DNA of 27,248 nucleotides from PLA2 sp036273915. Lineage in GTDB: Bacteria; Planctomycetota; PLA2. Within the stretch, counting starts at the first letter, position 1, and every line of letters begins with the position of its first letter. The position numbers and the translations under genes are program-made. This document shows positions 17,576-25,399 of this stretch, piece after piece. The stretch covers positions 1 through 27,248 of the forward strand of contig DASUGR010000191.1 in assembly GCA_036273915.1 (NCBI GenBank). Direction: 5' to 3'. The notes below the pieces were generated by a model, which saw only the letters and a list, made by a program, of their open reading frames with translations, ran no database searches and was not told the origin of the DNA.

Positions 17576-19810
17576 ATGAGAGGTACCCGGAGGACTGAGG
17601 AACGCGGCACGATCCTCCTGATCGTCGTGTTCCTCGCCACCGCCATCGCCGGGCTTGCTGCGCTGAGCTCGGGGCGCGTCGTCACGGAGTCGCGCCACCA
17701 GACCGTGCTCGAGCAGGAAACCCGCGCGTACAACGAGGCTTACGCCAAGATCCAGATGGCGCTCAACGTGGTCAACACGAGCGCCTACAACGACGAGAAC
17801 CAGAACATCGAGCTGCTCGACGCGATCGCCGGCAAGCACGGCGGCACGGCGGGCGGCGAGGCGCCTCCCGTCGAGGAGTGGCTGCAGGATCCGGAAGGGG
17901 TCCTCCACGGCAAGCTCGAGGGTACGGACGTGCGCGTCTACCGCGCCCGCGAGTACATCAAGCGCCTTGCCCAGCTGAAGGGGCACGAGCTCGAGGACGT
18001 CGATCCGGGCGGGCTGTCGCAGAGCTACTACGTGCTCGAGGCCGACGGCCGCGCGGGCGAGACGACCCGCCTGCTCTCGGCCCTCGTGCGCGAGAACGAG
18101 CCGTTCAGCTCGTTCGTGTTCTTCCAGAACCGCCACACGCTCGGCGTGTCCGGCGCGCCGCGCGGGCTCATCCACTCGAACGACTCGCTCGCCTTCTACT
18201 TCCCGAACGGCAACTACGTGGACTCGGTCTCCGCGGTGAACGGCTTCCAGTACGAGGCCGGCGCGACGTCGGGGAACACGAACATCGCCACCGGGAACCC
18301 CGAGGCGCAGCAGATCAGCCTCGAGGAGGTCAACTTCGACGACCTCGCGGTGAAGGCGATGACCTACCGCGGCGAACCGGGCCTCGACGCCGAGATCAAG
18401 CTCTTCGGGAACGGCACGGCGCGCATCCGCCAGTACTCGCCGCCGCGCTACGACACGGTCACGAAGACGTCGACGACGCAGGTCCTCACCGGCTACAACA
18501 CGCAGACGGTCACGCAGTCGCAGCAGGTCCAGGTGGGCACGACGCAGCAGGCGCGCACCCGCCAGGTGATCAGCGGCTACACCACCGAGACCTACACGGT
18601 CACGGTGCCCGTCTACGAGACGCAGACGGTCACGCTGACGCGCCAGGACCCGGTCTACGAGTGGCAGACGGTCGAGAAGACGCGGCAGGTCCCGGTCTAC
18701 GGGACGGTCGCGTCGACCTGCACGCGGCAGGTCAAGGTCTTCGTCCCCTACGACGACGGCGCGGGCGGCGGCACGGCCGTCGGCGGCGACGGCGGCGTTG
18801 CCGGCGAGTACGTGTGGGTGACCGAGTCCTACGCCTGCGACAAGACCGTGATCACCGGCTACACGACGGAGACCTACACGACGACCGAGAGGGTGCAGGT
18901 CGGCACCACGACCGTCACCTACACCCAGAACCAGCAGGTGCAGGTCGGCACCACGACCGAGACGCGCACGCGCCAGGTGCCCATCTACACGACCGAGACG
19001 TACTACGTCAACGTGCCCGTGTACGAGACGCAGGACGTGCAGGTGCAGGTCCAGGTCCCCAACTACGAGACGGTGACGAACACGTGGACGGAGAAGGTCT
19101 ACGTCGCCCCGGTGCTCATGTCCACGACGACGGTCAGCCTCGGCGACACGGCCAACACGATGTTCATCGACGGACGCATCACGAAGCTCGACGGCGACCT
19201 GAACGGCCGCCTGACGATCGTGGGCAACGAGAAGGTGCGCGTCACCGGCAACCTCCGCTACGTGGATGATGCCGGCCGTACGGCCATGCTCAATGGCGGC
19301 GACTACACGAAGCCGTACCAGCGCAACGAGAGCTACACGGGGAACAGCGTCCTCGGCATCATCGCGCGCGACGACATCCTGCTCACGAACGGCATGCCCA
19401 CCCAGGCCGAGGTGAACGCCACGATGCTCTCGGCGAACGGCCGCGTCGGCATCGACGGCTTCCAGATCGACGCGAGCGGCGAGCCGATCAAGGACGTGTA
19501 CTACGGCCTCACGGCCGAGGAGAAGGAGCGCGAGCAGGCCTACGACCAGACGAGCTACAAGTCGGGCTCGTACAAGAAGGACTCGCTGCGGCGTCTCGGC
19601 GGGATCGTGTCCAACGACCGCATCCTCGAGACGTACATCAAGCCTCGGAGCGACGGCACGTCAGTCGTCGACGCGGGCTTCAAGCGCGGCAACATGCGCT
19701 TCGACTTCAACCTGCTCTTCAACCCGCCGCCGAACTTCGTCAACGTCCCGCGGCCGGTCGCGATCTCGATCGCCCCGGTCTACTTCGTGCGCGGCGGCCA
19801 GGACGAGTAG
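17576..19810 (+). CDS. PilX-like exported protein with Thr/Val/Gln-rich YTV-type repeats
   Basis: This is a 744-residue protein. The N-terminus (E-R-G-T-I-L-L-I-V-V-F-L-A-T-A-I-A-G-L-A-A-L) resembles PilX-type pilus assembly proteins: a short basic leader then one hydrophobic helix. Residues about 295-515 are a strongly repetitive beta-rich region with G-Y-T-T-E-T-Y-T (three near copies), V-Q-V-G-T-T (four copies) and V-P-V-Y-E-T-Q or Q-V-P-V-Y units. A Gly-rich break with two Cys (S-T-C-T-R, Y-A-C-D-K) interrupts it. The C-terminal 230 residues include I-D-G-R-I-T-K-L-D-G-D-L-N-G-R-L-T-I-V-G, reminiscent of polymer-like beta-solenoid turns. The ATG at 17576 is set by AAGGAG 7 bases upstream. 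It probably works at the cell surface; exact function unknown. Confidence 0.6.
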   Translation: MRGTRRTEERGTILLIVVFLATAIAGLAALSSGRVVTESRHQTVLEQETRAYNEAYAKIQMALNVVNTSAYNDENQNIELLDAIAGKHGGTAGGEAPPVEEWLQDPEGVLHGKLEGTDVRVYRAREYIKRLAQLKGHELEDVDPGGLSQSYYVLEADGRAGETTRLLSALVRENEPFSSFVFFQNRHTLGVSGAPRGLIHSNDSLAFYFPNGNYVDSVSAVNGFQYEAGATSGNTNIATGNPEAQQISLEEVNFDDLAVKAMTYRGEPGLDAEIKLFGNGTARIRQYSPPRYDTVTKTSTTQVLTGYNTQTVTQSQQVQVGTTQQARTRQVISGYTTETYTVTVPVYETQTVTLTRQDPVYEWQTVEKTRQVPVYGTVASTCTRQVKVFVPYDDGAGGGTAVGGDGGVAGEYVWVTESYACDKTVITGYTTETYTTTERVQVGTTTVTYTQNQQVQVGTTTETRTRQVPIYTTETYYVNVPVYETQDVQVQVQVPNYETVTNTWTEKVYVAPVLMSTTTVSLGDTANTMFIDGRITKLDGDLNGRLTIVGNEKVRVTGNLRYVDDAGRTAMLNGGDYTKPYQRNESYTGNSVLGIIARDDILLTNGMPTQAEVNATMLSANGRVGIDGFQIDASGEPIKDVYYGLTAEEKEREQAYDQTSYKSGSYKKDSLRRLGGIVSNDRILETYIKPRSDGTSVVDAGFKRGNMRFDFNLLFNPPPNFVNVPRPVAISIAPVYFVRGGQDE

Positions 19811-19835
19811 GGTTCTTCACGCAATCTCCACGAGG

Positions 19836-19861
19836 GCGGGCGGCTCGAAGGGGCCGCCCGC
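19836..19861 (+). terminator. Hairpin terminator after the PilX-like gene
   Basis: GCGGGCGGC (19836-19844) pairs perfectly with GCCGCCCGC (19853-19861) around an 8-base loop, 26 bases after the stop. Only a short ATTT follows, so termination efficiency is uncertain. Confidence 0.55.
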
Positions 19862-19900
19862 TCCGCATTTGCGGCGGCCTGCGCGCGGACGCGAGCGTGC

Positions 19901-19906
19901 TACGCT
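19901..19906 (+). promoter_or_regulatory. -10-like hexamer TACGCT before the phosphatase gene
   Basis: TACGCT is 6 bases from the TTG start at 19913, the same spacing as at the HMA, response-regulator and protease genes. Confidence 0.4.
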
Positions 19907-19912
19907 CTTGCC

Positions 19913-20698
19913 TTGAGCCGCGAACTCGCCTTCGCCCTCGCTGCCGCACGGGAGGCCGGCGCGGCGACGCTCCACTGGTTCGGGAGCGAGCACCTGGGCG
20001 TCGAGACGAAGGGGGACGGCACGCCGGTCACGCGCGCCGACCGCGAGGCGGAGCGCATCCTCGTGGAGAGGATCCGCGGAACGTTCCCGGACGACGGCAT
20101 CCTCGGCGAGGAGACGGGGGAGCGGCGAGGCGCGAGCGACCGGCGCTGGATCCTCGACCCGATCGACGGGACGAAGTCGTTCGTGCACGGGGTTCCGCTC
20201 TACGGGACGCTTGTCGCGCTCGAGGTGCGCGGCGCGGCCGTGCTCGGCGTGATCTTCCTTCCCGCGCTCCGCGAGACGGTCTTCGCGGCCCGCGGCGACG
20301 GGGCACACTGGGCCCGGGGCCTCGGCGAGGGCGAGACGACCGTCCCCGCGCGCGTCTCCACCGTCGATCGGCTGGACCAGGCGCTCCTCTGCACGACGTC
20401 GGCGCGGGGCTTCGAGCGGAGCGGCCACACGGCGTTTCTCGAGCGCATCCGCGGGCGCGCGGGGACCGAGCGCGGATGGGGCGACTGCTACGGCCATGCC
20501 CTCGTCGCGACGGGCCGCGCCGAAGTCATGCTCGATCCGGTCATGGCCATCTGGGATTGCGCCGCGCTGCAGCCGATCCTCGAGGAGGCGGGCGGCCGCT
20601 TCACCGACTTCGCCGGCACCCCCACGCACCGGGGCGGCAGCGCGATCTCGACGAACCTCGCCCTCGCGGACCAGGTGCGCGTGCTCGCGCGGGGCTGA
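19913..20698 (+). CDS. Inositol-monophosphatase family phosphatase, probably histidinol-phosphatase
   Basis: This 261-residue protein is the usual length for the family. The metal-binding motifs are G-E-E-T-G near residue 63, I-L-D-P-I-D-G-T-K-S-F near 80-90, and W-D-C-A-A-L-Q-P-I-L-E-E-A-G-G near 220. The F-V-H-G-V-P-L-Y-G-T segment and the R-F-T-D-F-A-G end are closest to HisN-type histidinol-phosphatases, which dephosphorylate L-histidinol phosphate with Mg2+. An inositol-phosphatase or CysQ role is not excluded. The TTG start gives the natural M-S-R-E-L-A-F-A-L-A-A-A-R-E-A-G beginning. It is transcribed toward the minus-strand gene at 20761. Confidence 0.88.
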   Translation: MSRELAFALAAAREAGAATLHWFGSEHLGVETKGDGTPVTRADREAERILVERIRGTFPDDGILGEETGERRGASDRRWILDPIDGTKSFVHGVPLYGTLVALEVRGAAVLGVIFLPALRETVFAARGDGAHWARGLGEGETTVPARVSTVDRLDQALLCTTSARGFERSGHTAFLERIRGRAGTERGWGDCYGHALVATGRAEVMLDPVMAIWDCAALQPILEEAGGRFTDFAGTPTHRGGSAISTNLALADQVRVLARG

Positions 20699-20760
20699 GC
20701 CTGAGATGAGACGTCGTGGGCCCCCGGGCGGCCCCGGCCGGCCGCGTCGCAAGCGCCCGG

Positions 20761-22581
20761 CTACCGGCCCTCGCCAGCCGCCTCCGCGAGGTCGACCGTC
20801 ACATCGGGCTCCTCGCCGACCTCGAGGGAGTAGGTGCGCCCGTACCCCTCTTCGTTCACGACGGTCGCGGTGAGGGCGGCAACGTCGGGCGGGAGCCCAC
20901 GAAGCCGGGCCCTCCCGTCGTCGCCGGCCTCCGCCCACGGCATGCGGAGGCCCGTCGAGCCGGCATGGAACCCGCGTACGCTGACCTTCGCGCGTGGAAC
21001 GGGCGTGCCGGCCTCAAGAACGAGGATCGTGAGCGTCCGGCCGATGCGGTCGGGAACGGCGGATACGCGGAGATCCTGCCCCTCGACCTGGGTGACCTCC
21101 TGCCGGGCGTAACGGTCGCCGGCGGTCACGTGGAGCGTGTACTTCCCCGGTCCGACGGGCTCCGTCACCGGGTCGCGGTCGTCCTTCCGCACCTTCCGCC
21201 ACATCACGATGTCGCCGTCCGCGAGCAGCGCGACGAGCGCCTCCTCGCCCTCCGGGACCTCCACGGTGAGCCTCTCCGAGGGCTCCGGCGCAGGCGACGG
21301 AGGCTCGACGAACGGCAGGATCTTCACGACGGTGTCCTGGCCCGTCGCACGGAAGGTCCCGTCCGCGACCGTCCGGTGCTCCGCGTTCAGGACCGTGAAG
21401 CGCCCCTCCCCCACCGGGAGGCCGGCGACGCGGACGCGCCCCTCGGCGTCGAACGGGATGTCCCCGAGGACGACCGACGACCCGGCACCCGGGGGGTCGC
21501 CGTTGACCGCCACCGTGAGGGAGCAGGGCACGCCGCCCGCCGCGCTCTCCGACTCGAAGATCACGAGACCCGGAAGCGGAGCGAGCGTGCCGACGTCCTT
21601 CGTCCCGCGCTCCGGCGGCTCCGTCTCATGCTGCACGATCTGCTGGACTCCGTCGACCGCGATCCATGCCTTGAGCATCCGCGTCGCACGACCGCCGAGG
21701 GCCGGCGTCACGAAGCGGCCATCGTCGTCCGTACGGGCGCGCGCCTCGTCCTGCCACACGGTGGCAGCCGGCTTCCGGCGCATCTCGAAGACATGCACCG
21801 TCGTGCCGGCGCAGGAGACCCCGCGGGAGTCCACGACGCGGCCGGCGAAGTGCGTCCCAACCTTGAGCACGATGTCGACGACGACCTCCTCGCCCGGTTT
21901 CACGTCGACCGGACCTGCCTCCCGCGGAGGGTGGTCGAAGTCGGCGGCGACGAGCGTGAACCCGTCGGCCGGGGGAACGCGCTCGAACCGGAACCGGCCC
22001 GTCGCATCCGCCTCGACGCTCCAGCCCAGCTCGGGCACGCGGTCCTCGGGCTCGAGGTCCGCGAGCATGGTCGACGTCCCCGGCGGCATGGCGAGTCGGA
22101 CGATCGCGCCGCCCACGGGCAGATCGTCGCACCGGAGCGTGCCCGACACGCGGCCGAGCTGGCGCAGGACGAGCGGGATCGCGACCTCCGGTTCGTGGAG
22201 CCGGAGACGGCGGGTCTCCCCGACGAACCCCGGCGCACGGAGGGTAAGGAGCGCCGGCCCGGCGGGCAGGGGTCCGAGGACGCAGGGGCGATCCCCCGTC
22301 CCCTCCTCGACGTGGACCGCCCCCCCGGCGTCGCGCAGCTCGAGCTTCCACTGCGGGCGCGCCGTCTCGGGCAGCGCGCCCACGGTCACGCGGGCGGTCA
22401 CGTCCCCCGCCGCCGGCTGTTCGTGCGCGCGCCCGGCCGCCTCCGGACCCGCGGAGGCCGCGGAGCCCCCGGTCCGGGAAGGGGCCCGGCCGGACGCCGG
22501 GCCCCGCATCGCGAGCGCAACGATCGCGGCGATGGCGACGAGAGCGCCCGCAACCGCGATCCGGAGTTGTTGCCGCGACAT
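20761..22581 (-). CDS. Membrane-anchored protein with carboxypeptidase-regulatory-like domains
   Basis: This 606-residue protein has an N-terminal membrane helix (I-A-V-A-G-A-L-V-A-I-A-A-I-V-A-L-A-M). Tandem beta-sandwich units resembling carboxypeptidase regulatory-like domains follow, for example V-S-G-T-L-R-C-D-D-L-P-V-G-G-A-I-V-R, F-A-G-R-V-V-D-S-R-G-V-S-C-A-G-T-T-V, and a C-terminal T-P-V-P-R-A-K-V-S-V-R-G unit. No catalytic residues are seen. AGGAGGGGG precedes the ATG at 22581, and the previous gene ends 13 bases upstream, so the two form an operon. It is probably an extracytoplasmic adhesion or structural protein. Confidence 0.72.
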   Translation of the reverse strand: MSRQQLRIAVAGALVAIAAIVALAMRGPASGRAPSRTGGSAASAGPEAAGRAHEQPAAGDVTARVTVGALPETARPQWKLELRDAGGAVHVEEGTGDRPCVLGPLPAGPALLTLRAPGFVGETRRLRLHEPEVAIPLVLRQLGRVSGTLRCDDLPVGGAIVRLAMPPGTSTMLADLEPEDRVPELGWSVEADATGRFRFERVPPADGFTLVAADFDHPPREAGPVDVKPGEEVVVDIVLKVGTHFAGRVVDSRGVSCAGTTVHVFEMRRKPAATVWQDEARARTDDDGRFVTPALGGRATRMLKAWIAVDGVQQIVQHETEPPERGTKDVGTLAPLPGLVIFESESAAGGVPCSLTVAVNGDPPGAGSSVVLGDIPFDAEGRVRVAGLPVGEGRFTVLNAEHRTVADGTFRATGQDTVVKILPFVEPPSPAPEPSERLTVEVPEGEEALVALLADGDIVMWRKVRKDDRDPVTEPVGPGKYTLHVTAGDRYARQEVTQVEGQDLRVSAVPDRIGRTLTILVLEAGTPVPRAKVSVRGFHAGSTGLRMPWAEAGDDGRARLRGLPPDVAALTATVVNEEGYGRTYSLEVGEEPDVTVDLAEAAGEGR

Positions 22582-22594
22582 TCCCCCTCCTGGC

Positions 22595-23359
22595 TCAGTA
22601 ACCCGAGGTGTACTCGATCACGGGGACGATGACTCCGCAATAGCCGTCGCAGGTTCCCCAGACGGTGAGCTCGGACTTCGAGTCGGTGATCCGGGCGGAC
22701 CCGGAGTCGTCCCACCAGCCCACGGAGAGCGCCAGGCCGAGGGTCGTCTGGCACGTGATCACCTCGGGGCTCCGGCCCCCCTCGCCGCCGTCGTTGTCCT
22801 GGAAGATCTGGTCCATCGAGCCGCCCTTCGACCAGTGGATGGAGACGCTCGGCCCGCCGGCGTACACCTGGAGCGTGTAGCTCCCGCTGTCCCCGGAGCC
22901 GTGCCCGCCGGCCGTCGCCTCGACCCCGCCGGACGCGTGGCAGTCGAGGGTCATCTTGCTGGCCTTGATGCGCTGGCTTCCGTACGCCTGCGCGTAGCTG
23001 TCGTCGTTGATCGACGCGTGCGCCCTGAACTCGTTGCGCGCGATGCCCTCGATGTCCTCGATGGGCTTGCGGCAGCCGATGACGCGCGTGACGATGTAGG
23101 TGCCGTTCCCGGACGCGGCCGCGCTCAGGTTCGTGGTGCAGCGGTACGCGTACGCGTTCATGTTCCCGAAGATGTAGAGGTGCTTCGCGCTGAGGATGTA
23201 CTGCCAGCTCCACCACGAGGTGAGCGCGCTCCCCGAGCCGCTGTTGGTCTGCAGGTCGGGGGGGTTGATGTTGCTGATGACCGTCCAGGCGCAGTTCTCC
23301 GCCCGGAGCGGCGTGGCGACGAGCGCGCAGAGGAGGAGCACGAGGAAGACGAGACGCAT
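22595..23359 (-). CDS. Secreted Cys-rich protein of unknown function
   Basis: I do not recognise this 254-residue protein. It has a signal peptide (M-R-L-V-F-L-V-L-L-L-C-A-L-V-A-T-P-L-R-A-E) and a Ser/Gly/Asn/Trp-rich mature part with about eight cysteines, including a close pair in G-T-C-D-G-Y-C-G, suggesting disulfides outside the cytoplasm. Composition is richer in Asn, Ser and Trp than its neighbours. AAGGAGAT precedes the ATG at 23359. It is the first gene of the two-gene minus-strand operon and is divergent from the gene at 23495. Confidence 0.65.
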   Translation of the reverse strand: MRLVFLVLLLCALVATPLRAENCAWTVISNINPPDLQTNSGSGSALTSWWSWQYILSAKHLYIFGNMNAYAYRCTTNLSAAASGNGTYIVTRVIGCRKPIEDIEGIARNEFRAHASINDDSYAQAYGSQRIKASKMTLDCHASGGVEATAGGHGSGDSGSYTLQVYAGGPSVSIHWSKGGSMDQIFQDNDGGEGGRSPEVITCQTTLGLALSVGWWDDSGSARITDSKSELTVWGTCDGYCGVIVPVIEYTSGY

Positions 23360-23478
23360 CTGGATCTCCTTCTTGCAGAAGTACGACGGGCGCCCCCGCG
23401 ACCCCCGCGGAGGGCAGGCGGCGGGAGGCCGCCCCATGTAAGTCGCCGGCAGGTGTCACTTTGGAGGGCGCACGGGGG

Positions 23479-23484
23479 TACGAT
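23479..23484 (+). promoter_or_regulatory. -10-like hexamer TACGAT before the LTPEQ protein gene
   Basis: TACGAT lies 10 bases before the ATG at 23495, and no Shine-Dalgarno sequence is present between them. Confidence 0.4.
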
Positions 23485-23494
23485 TCACGGCCTC

Positions 23495-24580
23495 ATGCGC
23501 GGGTTTTCAGCTTTTTTTCTGCTTGTTGCGACGGCGGTCGCGACGCCGCTCACCCCGGAGAAGGTGGAGCTGATCCCGGGCCTCTACCCGAAGGAGCGCC
23601 GCGAGCTCAAGAGGCGCCTCGCCGGGCGCACCGAGGGGGCGCGCGAGGCGCTGGTGGAGGCGGGCGTCGATCCCCGGGTCGCGGAGCGGATCGAGCGGCT
23701 GCCCCCGGGCCCCCTCCTCGTCGAGCGCTATGCGGCGGAGCTCCCGCTCGAAGCGCCCGACCTGACGCAGACGCAGCGCGAGCTGCTCCAGCACCTCCAC
23801 CCCGCGGTCCTCGCGGCCGAGTGGGCGCTCGTCGTGGAGCGCGAGCGGCTCGTCCCGGCTCTCAAGGACGAACCGACGCGCCGCCAGGTCGCGGAGAGCT
23901 TCGACCGGCAGGTGCGCGAGATCGAGAAACGGTACTGGAGGGTCGTCGGCGCCGTGCTGACGGAAGCGCAGCGCGCCGCGATCCACCCGCTGCTGCCGCA
24001 GCCGTACCAGCGGCCGCCCGACCTCGCCGGGCACGTCTACCAGGCGCCGGGGCTCACGGTCGCGCAGGCGGGCAGGATCCGCGCGCTGGTCGCGGAGTAC
24101 GAGTCCGAAAGTGCGGCGGACGCGGCGGAGGCGCGACGGCTGAAGCAGGGGCCCGGGTACGACGCGGCGGTCGACCGCCTCGGCGACCTGCTCAGGCGGA
24201 TCGTCACGCAGGCGAGCGGGATCCTCACGCCGGAGCAGCTCCGCTACATCGACGCGTTGCCGCCGCTCGTGGGGCCGAACGAGCGCGGCGGCGAGTTCGT
24301 GCTCGAGATGGGGCTCACGCCCGAGCAGCAGGAGCGCGCGAAGCCGCTCATCGAGGAGACGAAGCGGAAGGTGGACGAGGCGCGTCGCGTGGCGGAGGCG
24401 AAGGTCCGCGCGATGCAGGGCGAGGTGTCCGGCGAGTCGCCGCAGGCGATGACGATGCAGATGATGCAGCAGGAGGCGGCGGGCGACGCCGCGCGCATCG
24501 TCGAGGACGCAGCGCGGAAGGGGCTGCTCGAGATCCTCGACAAGAAGCAGGTCCTCGGCTGGATCCTCTCGCCGCGGTAG
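23495..24580 (+). CDS. Exported helical protein with LTPEQ motifs
   Basis: This 361-residue protein has a signal peptide (M-R-G-F-S-A-F-F-L-L-V-A-T-A-V-A-T-P-L-T-P). The mature part is mostly charged helix with three L-T-x-E/A-Q motifs (V-L-T-E-A-Q, I-L-T-P-E-Q, G-L-T-P-E-Q-Q). Such LTxxQ motifs are typical of Spy/CpxP-type periplasmic proteins, but here the protein is more than twice as long. Its end is Met/Gln-rich (M-T-M-Q-M-M-Q-Q-E). A periplasmic chaperone-like or sensor role is only an inference. Confidence 0.62.
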   Translation: MRGFSAFFLLVATAVATPLTPEKVELIPGLYPKERRELKRRLAGRTEGAREALVEAGVDPRVAERIERLPPGPLLVERYAAELPLEAPDLTQTQRELLQHLHPAVLAAEWALVVERERLVPALKDEPTRRQVAESFDRQVREIEKRYWRVVGAVLTEAQRAAIHPLLPQPYQRPPDLAGHVYQAPGLTVAQAGRIRALVAEYESESAADAAEARRLKQGPGYDAAVDRLGDLLRRIVTQASGILTPEQLRYIDALPPLVGPNERGGEFVLEMGLTPEQQERAKPLIEETKRKVDEARRVAEAKVRAMQGEVSGESPQAMTMQMMQQEAAGDAARIVEDAARKGLLEILDKKQVLGWILSPR

Positions 24581-24583
24581 GGA

Positions 24584-24609
24584 AGAGAGGGGGCGCGGGG
24601 GAGAGAGGG
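24584..24609 (+). repeat. G-rich motif copy before the small gene
   Basis: AGAGAGGGGGCGCGGGGGAG followed by AGAGGG fills the gap between the stop at 24580 and the -10 at 24611. It is a copy of the dispersed motif. Confidence 0.45.
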
Positions 24610-24610
24610 A

Positions 24611-24616
24611 TACAAT
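24611..24616 (+). promoter_or_regulatory. -10 element TACAAT before the 71-residue protein gene
   Basis: TACAAT is one base from the consensus and lies 8 bases before the ATG at 24625. Leaderless initiation is expected. Confidence 0.5.
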
Positions 24617-24624
24617 CCGGCTGG

Positions 24625-24840
24625 ATGCCGGAGGTTCCCCACGTCCCGACCGACGAGGAGACCGCGCGGCGGGATGTCGCGCCCTACCTCGACATGACGC
24701 CGCAGGAGCGGCTCCAGGTCTTCGCCTCGCTGCTCGCGGACATGGATGCGCTCCTCAACGGACGCATGCCCGTCGAGGCGCCGGAGGACCCGCCGTTCTG
24801 GATGCGATGGAAGGACCCGTCGATTGGTCGCCCTTCGTAG
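24625..24840 (+). CDS. Small 71-residue protein paired with a nucleotidyltransferase
   Basis: The protein is M-P-E-V-P-H-V-P-T-D-E-E-T-A-R-R then a helical middle (M-T-P-Q-E-R-L-Q-V-F-A-S-L-L-A-D-M-D-A-L-L) and a tail F-W-M-R-W-K-D-P-S-I-G-R-P. It is acidic at the start and Trp/Pro-rich at the end. I cannot name the family. The last 17 bases overlap the start of the nucleotidyltransferase gene, so the products are probably made together and may bind each other, as in antitoxin-toxin pairs. Confidence 0.65.
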   Translation: MPEVPHVPTDEETARRDVAPYLDMTPQERLQVFASLLADMDALLNGRMPVEAPEDPPFWMRWKDPSIGRPS

Positions 24841-25396
24841 CCTTCCGGAGCTGGCGGCCACTATCTCAGCGGACCTCGCCGCGGCGAAGATCCGTCACGC
24901 CGTCTCCGGCGCGGTCGCGATGGCCGTGCACGGCTTCGTCCGGGCCACGAAGGACGTCGACATCCTGGTCATCGTGCCGCAGATCCGGCTGCCGGAGGTG
25001 TTTGCCATCGTCCGGGGCCAGGGCTTTCAGGGCACGGATGCGGAGCTGATTCGCGGACTCCGCGAGCGCGGCTTCGCGGAGCTGCGCTCCGGCCCCGTGC
25101 GCGTGGAGATCCTCGCACCCGTGCTGCCCTACCACCACACGCTTCCGGACCGGGCGCTGTCGGTCGAGATCTCCGGCACGAGCGTTCCGTTCGTGTCCCT
25201 CGAGGATCTCGTCGTCCTCAAGGTGCTGTGGCACCGCCAGAAGGACATCCCTGACATCCTCTCTCTGCTCGCCGCCGCTCGCGACTTCGACGCCGCCTAC
25301 GTGCGCTCCACGCTGGCATCGATCCTGCCGGCAGATGATCCCCGCCACGCGGAGCTGGCCGATTGGATCGGGCGGTACGTTCGGCGTACGGAATAG
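24824..25396 (+). CDS. Nucleotidyltransferase-fold protein (AbiEii/DUF6036-like)
   Basis: This 190-residue protein has the minimal nucleotidyltransferase pattern: G-A-V-A-M-A-V-H-G (the G-[GS] loop in divergent form), R-A-T-K-D-V-D-I-L-V with the two catalytic aspartates, and a third acidic residue in V-R-V-E-I-L. The later segment F-V-S-L-E-D-L-V-V-L-K-V-L-W-H-R-Q-K-D-I-P-D is typical of this family (L-K ... R-x-K-D). TTG at 24824 is the best start, with GGAAGGA about 8 bases upstream. It could be a toxin that nucleotidylates RNA or protein, or a housekeeping orphan. Confidence 0.77.
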   Translation: MVALRSLPELAATISADLAAAKIRHAVSGAVAMAVHGFVRATKDVDILVIVPQIRLPEVFAIVRGQGFQGTDAELIRGLRERGFAELRSGPVRVEILAPVLPYHHTLPDRALSVEISGTSVPFVSLEDLVVLKVLWHRQKDIPDILSLLAAARDFDAAYVRSTLASILPADDPRHAELADWIGRYVRRTE

Positions 25397-25399
25397 ACG

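Noticed and set aside
18460..19110. CRISPR or tandem DNA repeat within the PilX-like gene
   Set aside because: The repeats are at the protein level with varied DNA and lie in an intact reading frame; spacing is irregular.
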